A DNA stretch of 64,000 nt from Hydrogenophaga intermedia. GTDB lineage: Bacteria; Pseudomonadota; Gammaproteobacteria; Burkholderiales; Burkholderiaceae_C. A model generated the notes under the pieces. The model was given only the letters and a program-made list of their open reading frames with translations. It did not search any database and was not told the DNA's origin. Made by a program: the position numbers and the translations under genes. Every line of letters starts with the position of its first letter. The stretch's first letter is position 1. The stretch covers positions 1-64,000 of the forward strand of contig NZ_CCAE010000022.1 of NCBI RefSeq assembly GCF_000723405.1. Reading direction: 5' to 3'. Positions 54,440-63,603 of the stretch are shown here, piece by piece.

Positions 54440-55666
54440 ATGCCCGACACCCTCATCAAGGTCGACCTCTCGCAACCCGCGCCGTCCAACGAACTGGTGC
54501 ACAACCGCTGGCACCCCGACATCCCCATGGCCTGCTGGGTCAACCCGGGCGACGACTTCGTGCTCGAGACCTACGACTGGACGGGCGGCTTCATCCAGAA
54601 CAACGACAGCGCCGACGACGTGCGCGACATCGACCTCACCACCGTGCACTACCTCAGCGGCCCGGTGGGCGTGAAGGGTGCCGAGCCCGGCGACCTGCTG
54701 GTGGTGGACCTGCTCGACATCGGCGCCAAGGACGACAGCCTCTGGGGCTTCAACGGCTTCTTCAGCAAGAAGAACGGCGGCGGCTTCCTCACCGAGCATT
54801 TCCCCCAGGCGCAGAAGTCCATCTGGGACTTCCACGGCATGTTCACCACCTCGCGCCACGTGCCCGGCGTCAAGTACGCGGGCCTCATCCACCCCGGCCT
54901 CATCGGCTGCCTGCCCGATCCGAAGATGCTGGAGACCTGGAACACGCGCGAGCAGGCGCTGATCGATTCCGACCCCGCCACCAGCGGCCTGGCCAACCCG
55001 CCCTTTGCCGGCACCGCGCACATGGGCAAGCTCAGCGGCGATGCACTGAAGAAGGCGGCGGCCACCGGCGCGCGCACCGTGCCGCCGCGCGAACACGGCG
55101 GCAACTGCGACATCAAGGATCTCTCGCGCGGCTCGAAGATCTTCTTCCCCGTCTACGTGGACGGCGCGGGCCTGTCCGTGGGCGACCTGCACTTCAGCCA
55201 GGGCGACGGCGAGATCACCTTCTGCGGCGCCATCGAGATGGCCGGCTGGGTGCACATGAAGGTGCAGATCATCAAGGGCGGCATGGCCAAGTACGGCATC
55301 AAGAACCCGATCTTCAAACCCAGCCCCATCAAACCCACCTACGACGACTACGTCATCTTCGAAGGCATCAGCGTCGACGAGAGCGGCAAGCAGTACTACC
55401 TGGACGTGAACGTGGCCTACCGCCAGGCCTGCCTCAACGCCATCGAGTACCTCAAGAAGTTCGGCTACTCGGGCGCGCAGGCCTACTCCATCCTCGGCAC
55501 GGCGCCGGTGCAGGGCCACATCAGCGGCGTGGTCGACGTGCCCAATGCGTGCGCCACGCTGTGGCTGCCCACGCAGATCTTCGACTTCGACATCAACCCG
55601 AACGCGAGCGGGCCGATCAAGCACATCGACGGCTCGATCCAGATGCCGCTCTCACCGGACCTCTGA
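54440..55666 (+). CDS. fmdA: Formamidase
   Basis: Cytosolic hydrolase converting formamide to formate and ammonia, of the acetamidase/formamidase (FmdA_AmdA) family. The 408-residue protein keeps NRWHPDIPMACWVNPGDDFVLETYDWTGG, GPVGVKGAEPGDLLVVDLLDIG, the metal-site region PREHGGNCDIKDLSRGSKIFFPVYVDGAGLSVGDLHFSQGDGE and a C-terminal NACATLWLPTQIFDFDI. Sixth gene of the urt operon; an AGGAG precedes the ATG. Confidence 0.96.
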   Translation: MPDTLIKVDLSQPAPSNELVHNRWHPDIPMACWVNPGDDFVLETYDWTGGFIQNNDSADDVRDIDLTTVHYLSGPVGVKGAEPGDLLVVDLLDIGAKDDSLWGFNGFFSKKNGGGFLTEHFPQAQKSIWDFHGMFTTSRHVPGVKYAGLIHPGLIGCLPDPKMLETWNTREQALIDSDPATSGLANPPFAGTAHMGKLSGDALKKAAATGARTVPPREHGGNCDIKDLSRGSKIFFPVYVDGAGLSVGDLHFSQGDGEITFCGAIEMAGWVHMKVQIIKGGMAKYGIKNPIFKPSPIKPTYDDYVIFEGISVDESGKQYYLDVNVAYRQACLNAIEYLKKFGYSGAQAYSILGTAPVQGHISGVVDVPNACATLWLPTQIFDFDINPNASGPIKHIDGSIQMPLSPDL

Positions 55667-55682
55667 CAGCGCGGAGCCGCCC

Positions 55683-56024
55683 ATGCCGACCTACGACTAC
55701 GCCTGCCCGGCCTGCGGCGGCTTCGATGCCTACCGCTCGCTGAGCGAGCGCAACGAGCCGGCGCATTGCCCCGACTGCGGCACCGCCTCGCCGCGCGTGT
55801 TCGCCACCGCGCCGCGCCTGGCGCTCATGGACGGCGCCACGCGCACGGCGATGGGCATCAACGAGCGCGCGCGGCACGAGCCGAAACGCTCGGGCGACTA
55901 CGCGCGCCTGAAGCACCCCGCGGGCTGCGGCTGCTGCAGCCCCGGGCGCAGCAAGGCCACCGTCACCGCGCCGAACGGCGCCAAGGCGTTTCCCTCGAAG
56001 CGCCCCTGGATGATCAGTCACTGA
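55683..56024 (+). CDS. fmdB: FmdB-family zinc-ribbon protein
   Basis: A 113-residue protein with a zinc ribbon (YACPACGGF...AHCPDCGTASPR, residues 6-37) that defines the FmdB regulatory family, followed by a longer C-terminal part with a second Cys group (GCGCC). In Methylophilus the fmdB gene adjoins formamidase and amide transporter genes and was proposed to regulate them. Its role here is inferred from that. Its stop overlaps by 11 bp the convergent small exported protein. Confidence 0.88.
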   Translation: MPTYDYACPACGGFDAYRSLSERNEPAHCPDCGTASPRVFATAPRLALMDGATRTAMGINERARHEPKRSGDYARLKHPAGCGCCSPGRSKATVTAPNGAKAFPSKRPWMISH

Positions 56025-56472
56025 GCGGCAGGGTCACCACCACCGTGCTGTGCTCGGCCAGCCGGCGCGGGTCGCCGTGGGCTTCGATGCGCAGGCCCAG
56101 TTCACCGCGCGGGCCGTCCAGTTCGTTGAGCAGGTGGCCAACGGGGATGGTGCAGTCCCATGAGCCCGCGTCGCGCGGCCCGCAGCTCACGGGCCGGTTC
56201 AGCGGCGCCGGTGCGCCCGGGCCGGTGCGCACGAAGGGGAACACCTGGACCTGCGACAGGCGCTCCGTGGCGATGAAGCTCAGCCGCAGGTGCTGCGCCT
56301 GGCGCACCAGTTGCGTGGGCGTGACGCCGAACACCACGAAGGGCGCGTCGTTGGAGAGGTAGTCGGTCTTCGATGGCCAGCCATCGAGCGTCGACTCCGC
56401 GCCGCTCGGGCCGCTGGCCAGGCCGGCCGCGAGCAACACCGTGCCCGCCAGGCCGCTTGCCGTTTTGCCCAT
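56014..56472 (-). CDS. Small exported protein of unknown function
   Basis: A 152-residue product from ATG 56472 with a signal peptide (MGKTASGLAGTVLLAAGLASGPSGAES). The mature part has two Cys (VSCGPRDAGSWDCTIP) that could form a disulfide, and a beta-rich pattern (LRLSFIATERLSQVQVFPFVRT). It runs opposite to the operons on both sides, and its promoter would lie in the amiE upstream region. No family recognised. Confidence 0.7.
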   Translation of the reverse strand: MGKTASGLAGTVLLAAGLASGPSGAESTLDGWPSKTDYLSNDAPFVVFGVTPTQLVRQAQHLRLSFIATERLSQVQVFPFVRTGPGAPAPLNRPVSCGPRDAGSWDCTIPVGHLLNELDGPRGELGLRIEAHGDPRRLAEHSTVVVTLPLSD

Positions 56473-56519
56473 GCCTGTCTCCTGCTGTCGTTCTGAGCGC
56501 ATTCTGGTCGCGCCACCCC

Positions 56520-56537
56520 ATACGTCAATCAACGTAT
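56520..56537. promoter_or_regulatory. Perfect 18-bp palindrome upstream of amiE
   Basis: ATACGT-CAATCA-ACGTAT, a perfect 6-bp inverted repeat with a 6-base centre, 69 bp before the amiE ATG. It shares 12 of 18 positions with the site upstream of urtA, so both may bind the LuxR-type regulator paired with the NCS1-kinase protein. Confidence 0.6.
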
Positions 56538-56606
56538 CCCCGAGGGCGGGGCGGCTGCCCACAATGAACCCGCTTCCGCCCAACCGCTTTCACGAGGATT
56601 GCAGCC

Positions 56607-57647
56607 ATGATGCACGGCGACATTTCGAGCAGCCAGGACACCGTCGGCGTGGCCGTCGTCAATTACAAGATGCCGCGCCTGCACACCAAGGCCGAGGTGC
56701 TGGACAACGCGCGCAAGATCGCCGACATGGTGGTCGGCATGAAGCAGGGCCTGCCCGGCATGGACCTGGTGATCTTCCCGGAGTACAGCACGCACGGGAT
56801 CATGTACGACGCGAAGGAGATGTACGAGACCGCGTCCACCGTGCCCGGCGCCGAGACCGAGATCTTTGCCCAGGCCTGCCGCCAGGCCAAGGTGTGGGGC
56901 GTGTTCTCGCTCACCGGCGAACAGCACGAGGAGCACCCGTACAAGGCGCCCTACAACACGCTCATTCTGATGAACGACCAGGGCGAGATCGTGCAGAAGT
57001 ACCGCAAGATCATGCCCTGGGTGCCCATCGAAGGCTGGTACCCCGGCAACTGCACCTACGTGAGCGAAGGCCCCAAGGGCCTGAAGGTCAGCCTGATCAT
57101 CTGCGACGACGGCAACTACCCCGAGATCTGGCGCGACTGCGCCATGAAGGGGGCCGAGCTCATCGTGCGCTGCCAGGGCTACATGTACCCCGCCAAGGAC
57201 CAGCAGGTGCTGATGGCCAAGGCCATGGCCTGGGCCAACAACAGCTACGTGGCCGTGGCCAACGCCTCGGGCTGGGACGGCGTCTACAGCTACTTCGGGC
57301 ACAGCGCGATCATCGGCTTCGACGGCCGCACCTTGGGCGAGTGCGGCGAAGAGGACTACGGCGTGCAATACGCGGCGCTGTCGAAAAGCCTGATCCGCGA
57401 CTTTCGCAAGAACGCGCAGAGCGAGAACCACCTGTTCAAGCTGCTGCACCGCGGCTACACGGGGATGATCAACTCACAAGAGGGCGACAAGGGCGTGGCC
57501 GCCTGCCCCTACGAGTTCTACGGCAAGTGGGTGAACGACCCCGAAGGCACGCAGAAGGCGGTGGAAGCCATCACGCGGCCCATGGTGGGCACCGAGGAAT
57601 GCCCGATCGAGGGCATTCCGAACCCGGCCACCGCGGGCCACCGCTGA
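56607..57647 (+). CDS. amiE: Aliphatic amidase
   Basis: Nitrilase-superfamily amidase that hydrolyses acetamide, propionamide and similar short amides. The 346-residue protein begins [20 protein letters not shown] as in Pseudomonas AmiE and keeps Glu59, Lys134, Glu142 and the nucleophile Cys166 at identical numbering. ATG 56607 is preceded by GAGGA. Unlike Pseudomonas, amiCRS regulators are not adjacent; instead a MoxR ATPase and VWA protein follow after two bases, recalling the AAA-type amiB of the Pseudomonas operon. Confidence 0.97.
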   Translation: MMHGDISSSQDTVGVAVVNYKMPRLHTKAEVLDNARKIADMVVGMKQGLPGMDLVIFPEYSTHGIMYDAKEMYETASTVPGAETEIFAQACRQAKVWGVFSLTGEQHEEHPYKAPYNTLILMNDQGEIVQKYRKIMPWVPIEGWYPGNCTYVSEGPKGLKVSLIICDDGNYPEIWRDCAMKGAELIVRCQGYMYPAKDQQVLMAKAMAWANNSYVAVANASGWDGVYSYFGHSAIIGFDGRTLGECGEEDYGVQYAALSKSLIRDFRKNAQSENHLFKLLHRGYTGMINSQEGDKGVAACPYEFYGKWVNDPEGTQKAVEAITRPMVGTEECPIEGIPNPATAGHR

Positions 57648-57649
57648 GC

Positions 57650-58459
57650 GTGTCGTCCACCGACCCGCTGGCCGACTGGCGCCTCGCCGAGGAGCCCTTC
57701 TACCAGCCGGTGGGCGAGGAGATCGCGGGCTTCGAGGCCGCGCGCGCCGCGCGCCTGCCGGTGCTGCTCAAGGGCCCCACGGGCTGCGGCAAGACGCGCT
57801 TCGTCGAGCACATGGCCTGGCGGCTGAAGCTGCCGCTGGTGACCGTGGCCTGCCACGAGGACCTGAGCGCCGGCGACCTGGCGGGCCGCTGGCTGCTCGA
57901 TGGCGAGGGCACGCGCTGGATGGACGGCCCGCTGGCCCTGGCCGCGCGGCACGGCGCGCTGTGCTACCTGGACGAGCTGATGGAGGCGCGCGCCGACACC
58001 ACCGTGCTGCTTCACCCGCTGGCCGACACGCGCCGCGCGCTGCCACTGGAGCGCCACGGCGAGCTGTTGCACGCGCACCCCGATTTCCAGCTCGTGGTCA
58101 GCTACAACCCCGGCTACCAGGGCCTGCACCGTGAGCTCAAGCCCTCCACGCGGCAGCGCTTCGTGGCGCTGGGCTTCGACTACCCCGAGCCCGAGGTGGA
58201 GGCCGCCATCGTGGCGCGCGAGGGCGGTGTCGATGCCGAACTTGCCATGCGCCTGGTGCGGCTCGCTGTCCGCACGCGCCGCCTGCGAGAGGAGGGCCTG
58301 GACGAGGGCGCGTCCACCCGCATGCTGGTGCACGCGGCGCTGTTGCACCGTGCGGGACTGCCGGTTCGCGCGGCGGCGCGGCAGTCCATCGCCGACCCCC
58401 TGAGCGACGACCCGCAGCTCGCGCCCAGCCTGCGTGCGCTGGTGGACGCGAGTTTCTGA
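57650..58459 (+). CDS. MoxR-family AAA+ ATPase (CbbQ/NorQ-like)
   Basis: A 269-residue ATPase from a GTG start two bases after amiE. It shows Walker A LLKGPTGCGKTRFVEHMAWRL, Walker B GALCYLDELMEAR, and LVVSYNPGYQGLHRELKPSTRQRF, the arrangement of CbbQ/NirQ/NorQ proteins that, with a VWA partner, activate or remodel a client enzyme. The VWA partner is the next gene. Being in an amiE operon suggests a role in amidase assembly or activity, but its client could be another enzyme. Confidence 0.92.
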   Translation: MSSTDPLADWRLAEEPFYQPVGEEIAGFEAARAARLPVLLKGPTGCGKTRFVEHMAWRLKLPLVTVACHEDLSAGDLAGRWLLDGEGTRWMDGPLALAARHGALCYLDELMEARADTTVLLHPLADTRRALPLERHGELLHAHPDFQLVVSYNPGYQGLHRELKPSTRQRFVALGFDYPEPEVEAAIVAREGGVDAELAMRLVRLAVRTRRLREEGLDEGASTRMLVHAALLHRAGLPVRAAARQSIADPLSDDPQLAPSLRALVDASF

Positions 58460-58462
58460 ACC

Positions 58463-60061
58463 ATGGCCGCGTCGGCCGACCTGCCGGGCCAGGTGCGCGC
58501 CCTGGCCCATGCGCTGTGGGGCGAACCCTGGCGTGTGGAGGTGCGCGCGGGGCCGGCCGAGGCGACGCAGCGCGCGGTGCTCGAGTTCGGCGCGGGGGCG
58601 GATGCGGTGCTGCACCTGCCCACGTGGGCCACGCCGGGGCTGGCCCTGGCCATGGCAGCCCACGCTGCCGCGCACCGTCGCTTCGGCGGTGAGCCGCAAG
58701 CGCGCGCGGGGCTCAAGCCCGTGCAACAGGCCCTGCTGGGCGTGCTGGAAGACGCCCGCGTGGAATGGCTTGCCCTGCGGGAGTTGGCCGGCCTGCGCGC
58801 CGTGTGGTGGCCCTTCCACGCCGAGGCCGCCGCGCGCCGGGGCAGTGGATTCGAGGAGCTGCTCGCGCGCCTCGCGGCCAGCCTGTTGCAACCCGATCAC
58901 GAGGACCCGCACGCCTGGGTCGCCAAGGTGCGGCGGGTGTTCTTCGCGTCGGACGGCAGTCTCGCGCTCGACACGCCGGCCCGCGTGCGCGAGGCCGCCT
59001 CGGTGCTGGGCCACGACATCGGCCAGATGCGCCTGCCCTTCAATTCGCGCACCTACACCGTCTCGGCGCGCTACCGGGACGACAACAGCCACCTCTGGCA
59101 AGCCGACGACGAGCCGCCGCGCGACGAGGCGCCGCTGCACGCCGACGCCGCACCGCCCACCGACGACGCGCCGGCGGCCTCACCCACGCCGATCGCGCCC
59201 GAGCCCGACGCCGTCTACCCCGAGTGGGACCACCGCATCGGGCGCTACCGGCCCGACTGGTGCCGCGTGTTCGGCGGTGAACCGCGCGTGGGCGAGGGCG
59301 CGCCCATGGCGCCGGCCGCGCCACGCCACCTGCAACGCCGGCTCGCCCACCTGAGCCGGCAGCGTCGCGCGGGCGGCGGGCGCAGCGCCGATGGTGACGA
59401 CCTGCACCCCGCCGCAGCGGTGGAGGCGCGGCTCGACCGCCTTGCGGGCCTCACGCCCGAGGCGCGCGTGTACCGCACGCCGCAGCGACCCGCGCCGCCG
59501 CTGGCCGTGCTGCTCCTGCTCGACGCCTCGGCCTCCACGCATGGCGAGCCGCTGGCGCAACTGGAGCGGGGCGCCCTGGCCAGCGCCCAGGCCTTGCGCG
59601 CGCTGGGCCACCGCAGCGCCGTGTGGGCCTTCTCCAGCCGGGGCCGTCAGCGCATCGACATGCCCTGCCTGCGCCACTGGGACGACGTGTCGGTCTCCGC
59701 CCCGAGGCCAGCCTTGCGCGCGGGCGGCTCCACGCGCATGGGCGCCGCGCTGCGACACGCCCTGCACCTGAGCGCGCTCGACCAGCGCCGCCACCCGGGG
59801 CGCCGGCGCCTGATCGTGCTGCTGAGCGACGGCGAGCCACACGATGTGGATGTGCACGACCCCGCGTACCTGCCGGCCGACCTGCAACGCGCCGCGCGCG
59901 AGGCCGCCGCGCACGGCGTGGGCGTGCGCGCGCTGGTGCTGGCGCCCGGCGAGCCGGCCACGCTGGCGGCCGCCCTGGGGCGCGCCCACGTGCGGGCCTG
60001 CCGCTCATCGGCGCACTGGCCCGCCGCCGTGGCCGCCTTGCTGGCCCAAGCCCCTCACTGA
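58463..60061 (+). CDS. VWA-domain protein, NorD/CbbO-like partner of the MoxR ATPase
   Basis: A 532-residue protein with a C-terminal von Willebrand A domain carrying the metal-binding MIDAS: DASAS in LLLLDASASTHGE, Thr in GGSTRMGAALRH and Asp in VLLSDGEPHDVD. The N-terminal 330 residues are mostly helical with a Pro/Ala-rich acidic linker. In CbbQO/NorQD systems the VWA protein links the AAA ring to its substrate. Start 58463, three bases after the ATPase stop. Operon amiE-moxR-vwa. Confidence 0.9.
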   Translation: MAASADLPGQVRALAHALWGEPWRVEVRAGPAEATQRAVLEFGAGADAVLHLPTWATPGLALAMAAHAAAHRRFGGEPQARAGLKPVQQALLGVLEDARVEWLALRELAGLRAVWWPFHAEAAARRGSGFEELLARLAASLLQPDHEDPHAWVAKVRRVFFASDGSLALDTPARVREAASVLGHDIGQMRLPFNSRTYTVSARYRDDNSHLWQADDEPPRDEAPLHADAAPPTDDAPAASPTPIAPEPDAVYPEWDHRIGRYRPDWCRVFGGEPRVGEGAPMAPAAPRHLQRRLAHLSRQRRAGGGRSADGDDLHPAAAVEARLDRLAGLTPEARVYRTPQRPAPPLAVLLLLDASASTHGEPLAQLERGALASAQALRALGHRSAVWAFSSRGRQRIDMPCLRHWDDVSVSAPRPALRAGGSTRMGAALRHALHLSALDQRRHPGRRRLIVLLSDGEPHDVDVHDPAYLPADLQRAAREAAAHGVGVRALVLAPGEPATLAAALGRAHVRACRSSAHWPAAVAALLAQAPH

Positions 60062-60098
60062 GGCGCGCGCGCCGTCGCTGGGCGACAATCCCCGCCCC

Positions 60099-61151
60099 AT
60101 GCAACTGAGCGAACTGCGCCAACGCCTCACCGCCCTCGGGGCCGGGCCGCTGCATGCGCAGCGCGTGCTGCGCCATTGGGTGTACGCCCTGCCGGCCGAC
60201 GCCGGCCGGCGCAAGCCCGAACACCACTTTCCCAAGGCCCTGTTCGAAGCCCTGCCCGCGCTGCGCGACGAACTCGCGGGCCTGGCGCGCCTGCAGGCCG
60301 AGCACCCGGGCGAAGACGGCTCGGCCCGCCTGCTCGTCGCCCTGCGCGACGGCCAGACCGTGGAGAGCGTGCGCCTGCCGCGCGGCGGCCTGTGCGTGTC
60401 CACGCAGGTCGGTTGTGCCGTGGGCTGCGCCTTCTGCATGACCGGCACCGGCGGTCTGATCCGCCAGATCGGCAGCGCCGAAATCGTGGCCCAGGTGGCG
60501 CTGGCGCGCGCGGGCCGGCCGGTGGACAAGGTGGTGTTCATGGGCATGGGCGAGCCCGCGCACAACCTCGACGCCGTGCTCGATGCCATCGAACTGCTCG
60601 GCACCGTGGGCGGCATCGGCCACAAGAACCTGGTGTTCTCCACGGTGGGCGACGAGCGCGCCTTCGACGCGCTGCCGCGCGGCGCGGTGAAGCCCGCGCT
60701 GGCCTTGTCGCTGCACACCACCAAGCCCGAGTTGCGTGAACACCTGCTGCCGCGCGCGCCGCGCCTCACGCCGCAGGCGTTGGTGGAGCGCGCCGACGCC
60801 TACGCCCGCGCCACCGGCTACCCGGTGCAATACCAGTGGACCCTGCTCGACGGCGTGAACGACGGCGACGACGAAGTCGAGGGCATCGTGCGCCTGCTGG
60901 GCGGGCGCTACGGCGTGCTCAACCTCATCCCCTACAACGCCGTCGACGGCCTGCCGTTCCAGCGCCCCGCGTGGGAAAAAGCAGCCGACATCGCCCGCCG
61001 CCTGCACCGCCAGGGCATCCTCACCAAGCTGCGCCACTCGGCGGGGCAGGACGTTGACGCCGGTTGCGGGCAGTTGCGGGCGCGGTCGCTGGAGACGGGG
61101 GAGCGGGTGGTGGCGGTGCGGCGCGCGCGCTCGCCGCTCAGTGCAGCGTGA
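60099..61151 (+). CDS. RlmN/Cfr-family radical SAM RNA methyltransferase
   Basis: Radical SAM enzyme of the RlmN/Cfr family, 350 residues. The 4Fe-4S cysteines are Cys106, Cys110 and Cys113 ([13 protein letters not shown]), with [14 protein letters not shown], and the C-terminal catalytic Cys in [13 protein letters not shown]. The N-terminal RNA-binding part is shorter than in housekeeping RlmN, and I recall the main burkholderial rlmN as longer and elsewhere, so this may be a paralog methylating a different site. ATG 60099. Its end overlaps the convergent reductase by 14 bp. Confidence 0.88.
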   Translation: MQLSELRQRLTALGAGPLHAQRVLRHWVYALPADAGRRKPEHHFPKALFEALPALRDELAGLARLQAEHPGEDGSARLLVALRDGQTVESVRLPRGGLCVSTQVGCAVGCAFCMTGTGGLIRQIGSAEIVAQVALARAGRPVDKVVFMGMGEPAHNLDAVLDAIELLGTVGGIGHKNLVFSTVGDERAFDALPRGAVKPALALSLHTTKPELREHLLPRAPRLTPQALVERADAYARATGYPVQYQWTLLDGVNDGDDEVEGIVRLLGGRYGVLNLIPYNAVDGLPFQRPAWEKAADIARRLHRQGILTKLRHSAGQDVDAGCGQLRARSLETGERVVAVRRARSPLSAA

Positions 61152-62439
61152 GCGGCATCGACGTCGTCTTCACCCGCACCACCGCCGCACGCGGCACATA
61201 AGGCGCGGGCGCCGCGCCACAGATGTCGGCCGCGATGGCGCGTGCCTGGCGCGCGATGGGCTCGATGTAGCGGCTGGGCTGGCCATCGATGGCGATGCAG
61301 TCACCGAGCGCATGGATGCGGTCCACGCTGGTGCGCAGGTTGTGCGGGGTCACGCGGATGCCGTTGTCCCAGGCCAGGCCCGCGCTGAGCGCCAGGCGGT
61401 TGGGTGTGTGCAGGCCGGCGGCCACCACCACCTCGTCGGCCGCGAAGCGCTGGCCGTTGGCGGTGGTGAGGCGGTAGCGCTCGCCCACGCGCTCCAGGGA
61501 TTGCACCTGTACGCCGCCCACGAAGCGGATGCTGAGGTCGCGCCAGGCGTCCAGCAATTGCTCGCCCACGCCCAGGTCCTGCCAACGGGCTAGGGGTTGC
61601 TCGCAGGTGTCGATCAGCGTGACGCGGTGGCCGCCGATGGCGAGGTCGTTGGCGAGTTCGCTGCCGATGAGGCCGGCGCCGACGATGAGCACTTCGCGCG
61701 GCGCATCGCCCAGGCGCGCGCGCAGGCGCTGGTAAGCGGCCAGGTGGTTCACGCGCCAGCACAGCTCGGGCGCCAGGCCCTCGGGCAGGCGTGGGCTGGC
61801 GCCGTGCGCCAGCACCAGGTGCGCGTAGCGCAGGTTGCCGCGCGTGGTGCGCAGGGTGCGGGTGTCGGGGCAGATGCGGATCGCGTCGGTGTGCGCGAGC
61901 AGGCGCACGCCCAGGCGCGCGGCCGCGTCGGCGCCGCGCTCGCGCACCAGCGCGTCGTTGGCCAGGCCGCGGGCCATGGCCACGGACAGCAGGGGCTTGT
62001 CGTAGACGTCACCCGCGCACTGGCTCACCAGGGTGATGGGCAGCGTGGGACTGAGTGCGCGCAGGGCCTCGGCGGTCTGCCAGCCCGCGCGGCCCGCGCC
62101 GACGATCACCACACCCGGCTCACCCCCGCGCGCGGCGACGGACACGGCATCGGCGCGCTCGCGCAGGGCCGACAGATCGGGCGCTTCGTACAGGCGGAAG
62201 TCGGCCTTCGTCACGCCGCACAGCGGGCAGGCCCAGTCGTCCGGGATGTCCTCGTAGCGCGTGCCGGGCGGCAGGCCACCGTCGGGGTCGCCCTGGGCTT
62301 CGTCGTAGACGTAGCCGCAGGCCTCGCACAGGTACTGGCGGTACGGCGCCAGCGCGCGCGCGGCCTGCGCCAGGGGTGTGGGGGTTGGCATGGTTGCGTT
62401 CACCGGATGACCCTCCGTGGGGCGCACTGCGGCGCTCAT
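61138..62439 (-). CDS. Rubredoxin-rubredoxin reductase fusion protein
   Basis: A 433-residue flavoprotein. Residues about 33-87 form a rubredoxin with both iron-binding pairs: [40 protein letters not shown]. Then comes an NAD(P)H:rubredoxin reductase with FAD motif [20 protein letters not shown] motif [19 protein letters not shown] and [12 protein letters not shown]. Start ATG 62439 overlaps the upstream flavoprotein stop (ATGA); a later in-frame ATG at 62391 is possible. Fusion would move electrons from NAD(P)H to its own rubredoxin and on to an acceptor, perhaps the adjacent acyl-CoA-dehydrogenase-like protein. Confidence 0.92.
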   Translation of the reverse strand: MSAAVRPTEGHPVNATMPTPTPLAQAARALAPYRQYLCEACGYVYDEAQGDPDGGLPPGTRYEDIPDDWACPLCGVTKADFRLYEAPDLSALRERADAVSVAARGGEPGVVIVGAGRAGWQTAEALRALSPTLPITLVSQCAGDVYDKPLLSVAMARGLANDALVRERGADAAARLGVRLLAHTDAIRICPDTRTLRTTRGNLRYAHLVLAHGASPRLPEGLAPELCWRVNHLAAYQRLRARLGDAPREVLIVGAGLIGSELANDLAIGGHRVTLIDTCEQPLARWQDLGVGEQLLDAWRDLSIRFVGGVQVQSLERVGERYRLTTANGQRFAADEVVVAAGLHTPNRLALSAGLAWDNGIRVTPHNLRTSVDRIHALGDCIAIDGQPSRYIEPIARQARAIAADICGAAPAPYVPRAAVVRVKTTSMPLTLH

Positions 62440-63581
62440 GCCGGCAGGGCCTCGGCACTCAGGCGCGCGATTTCCTTGCGCAGGTGCTTGATGGCCGGCG
62501 TGACGATGGCCACGAAGTGCGATTCGCGCACGCGGCGCTGCACCTCGCTGCTCATGAGGTAGCCGCGCGCGCCCTGGTGCAGCAGGGCCGATTGCGCGGC
62601 GCGCAGCGACAGCTCGGCGCCGTGCGCGCGCGCGTCGAGCACGTCGATGAAGAAGTCCGCCGAGGGGTCGAACGGCGTCTCGGCCAGCTTCATCACGCGC
62701 TCGGTGAGCGCGTCCAGCTCGGCCTGCAGCTCGGCGGGCCGGTCTTCCAGAAACTGGTTGACGTGGCCGAGCTGATCTTCCACCGCCCACATGCTGTCGA
62801 TGGCGCCCTGCGTGACGCCCACGGCCATGCCGCACTGGAGCAGCACGAAGGCGCCGCGGATGCGCGCGATGAAGGGCTTGGCCGGGTCGGCCATGATCTC
62901 GTCCGTGCCGATGAAAAGGTCCTTCAGGCGCAGCCCGTAGGTGCCCGTGCCTTCCATGCCACTGAAGCTGGGGCACTCGCGCATCTCCACGCCCTCGGCG
63001 TCGCAGCGCAGCAGGAACATCACTTCGCGCACCACTTCGCCGTGTTCGTCCACCACGCCGGCCAACGCGCCACAGGCGTGGCCCGGGCCCAGGTTGCTGA
63101 CCCAGGGCAGGGTGCCGCTGACGCGGTAGCCGCCGGTCACCGGCACGGCCTTGAGCAACAGGCCCTCGATCTGCGCGTAGTTCTTCATGGGGTTGGACAT
63201 GGCCGTGCCGCCGAGCGTGGCGCCACTGGCGTGCGCCATCAGCGCCTCGCCCATGAGGGCCGGGTTGCCCGAGGCCTGCATGTACAGGCCGCACACGGCC
63301 TGGCACCACATCATGAAGCCGGTGGCGCCGCAAACCTGCGAGACCTCGGCCATGGCGCGCAGTGCCAAGGCGAAATCGCCGCGGCCGGCGGGCGCGTTGA
63401 GGTGGGCGCTCATGGCGCCCAGCGCGCCGAGGCGCTGCAACTCGGCGCGCGGGTAGTAGCCCTCGCGGTCGATCGCTTCCACCACCTGGGCCAGTGGGCC
63501 GCGCGCCACTTCGCGCACGGCGGCCAGCACCGCGTCGGGGGAGTCGAGCCGCAGGTCGCGGGGGATGTCGGCAAGGTCCAT
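62436..63581 (-). CDS. Acyl-CoA dehydrogenase-like flavoprotein
   Basis: A 381-residue member of the acyl-CoA dehydrogenase superfamily: [63 protein letters not shown] and helical C-terminus [46 protein letters not shown]. The position of the catalytic Glu in the YEGT motif is occupied by VTPA, so dehydrogenation by the usual mechanism is doubtful. Translationally coupled to the rubredoxin-reductase fusion and 22 bp after the OsmC-type gene. Confidence 0.88.
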   Translation of the reverse strand: MDLADIPRDLRLDSPDAVLAAVREVARGPLAQVVEAIDREGYYPRAELQRLGALGAMSAHLNAPAGRGDFALALRAMAEVSQVCGATGFMMWCQAVCGLYMQASGNPALMGEALMAHASGATLGGTAMSNPMKNYAQIEGLLLKAVPVTGGYRVSGTLPWVSNLGPGHACGALAGVVDEHGEVVREVMFLLRCDAEGVEMRECPSFSGMEGTGTYGLRLKDLFIGTDEIMADPAKPFIARIRGAFVLLQCGMAVGVTQGAIDSMWAVEDQLGHVNQFLEDRPAELQAELDALTERVMKLAETPFDPSADFFIDVLDARAHGAELSLRAAQSALLHQGARGYLMSSEVQRRVRESHFVAIVTPAIKHLRKEIARLSAEALPA

Positions 63582-63603
63582 GTGGGGCTCCTGTCGCGGC
63601 GTG

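Noticed and set aside
56480-56606. Sigma-54 promoter upstream of amiE or urtA
   Set aside because: No GG-N10-GC element with the flanking TGGCAC and TTGC context was found in either region, unlike the cyanate operon.
62391-63333. Single 731-residue reading of the rubredoxin reductase extending into the flavoprotein gene
   Set aside because: The first part is a different-frame shadow of the acyl-CoA-dehydrogenase-like gene; the ATGA overlap at 62439 is the natural start.
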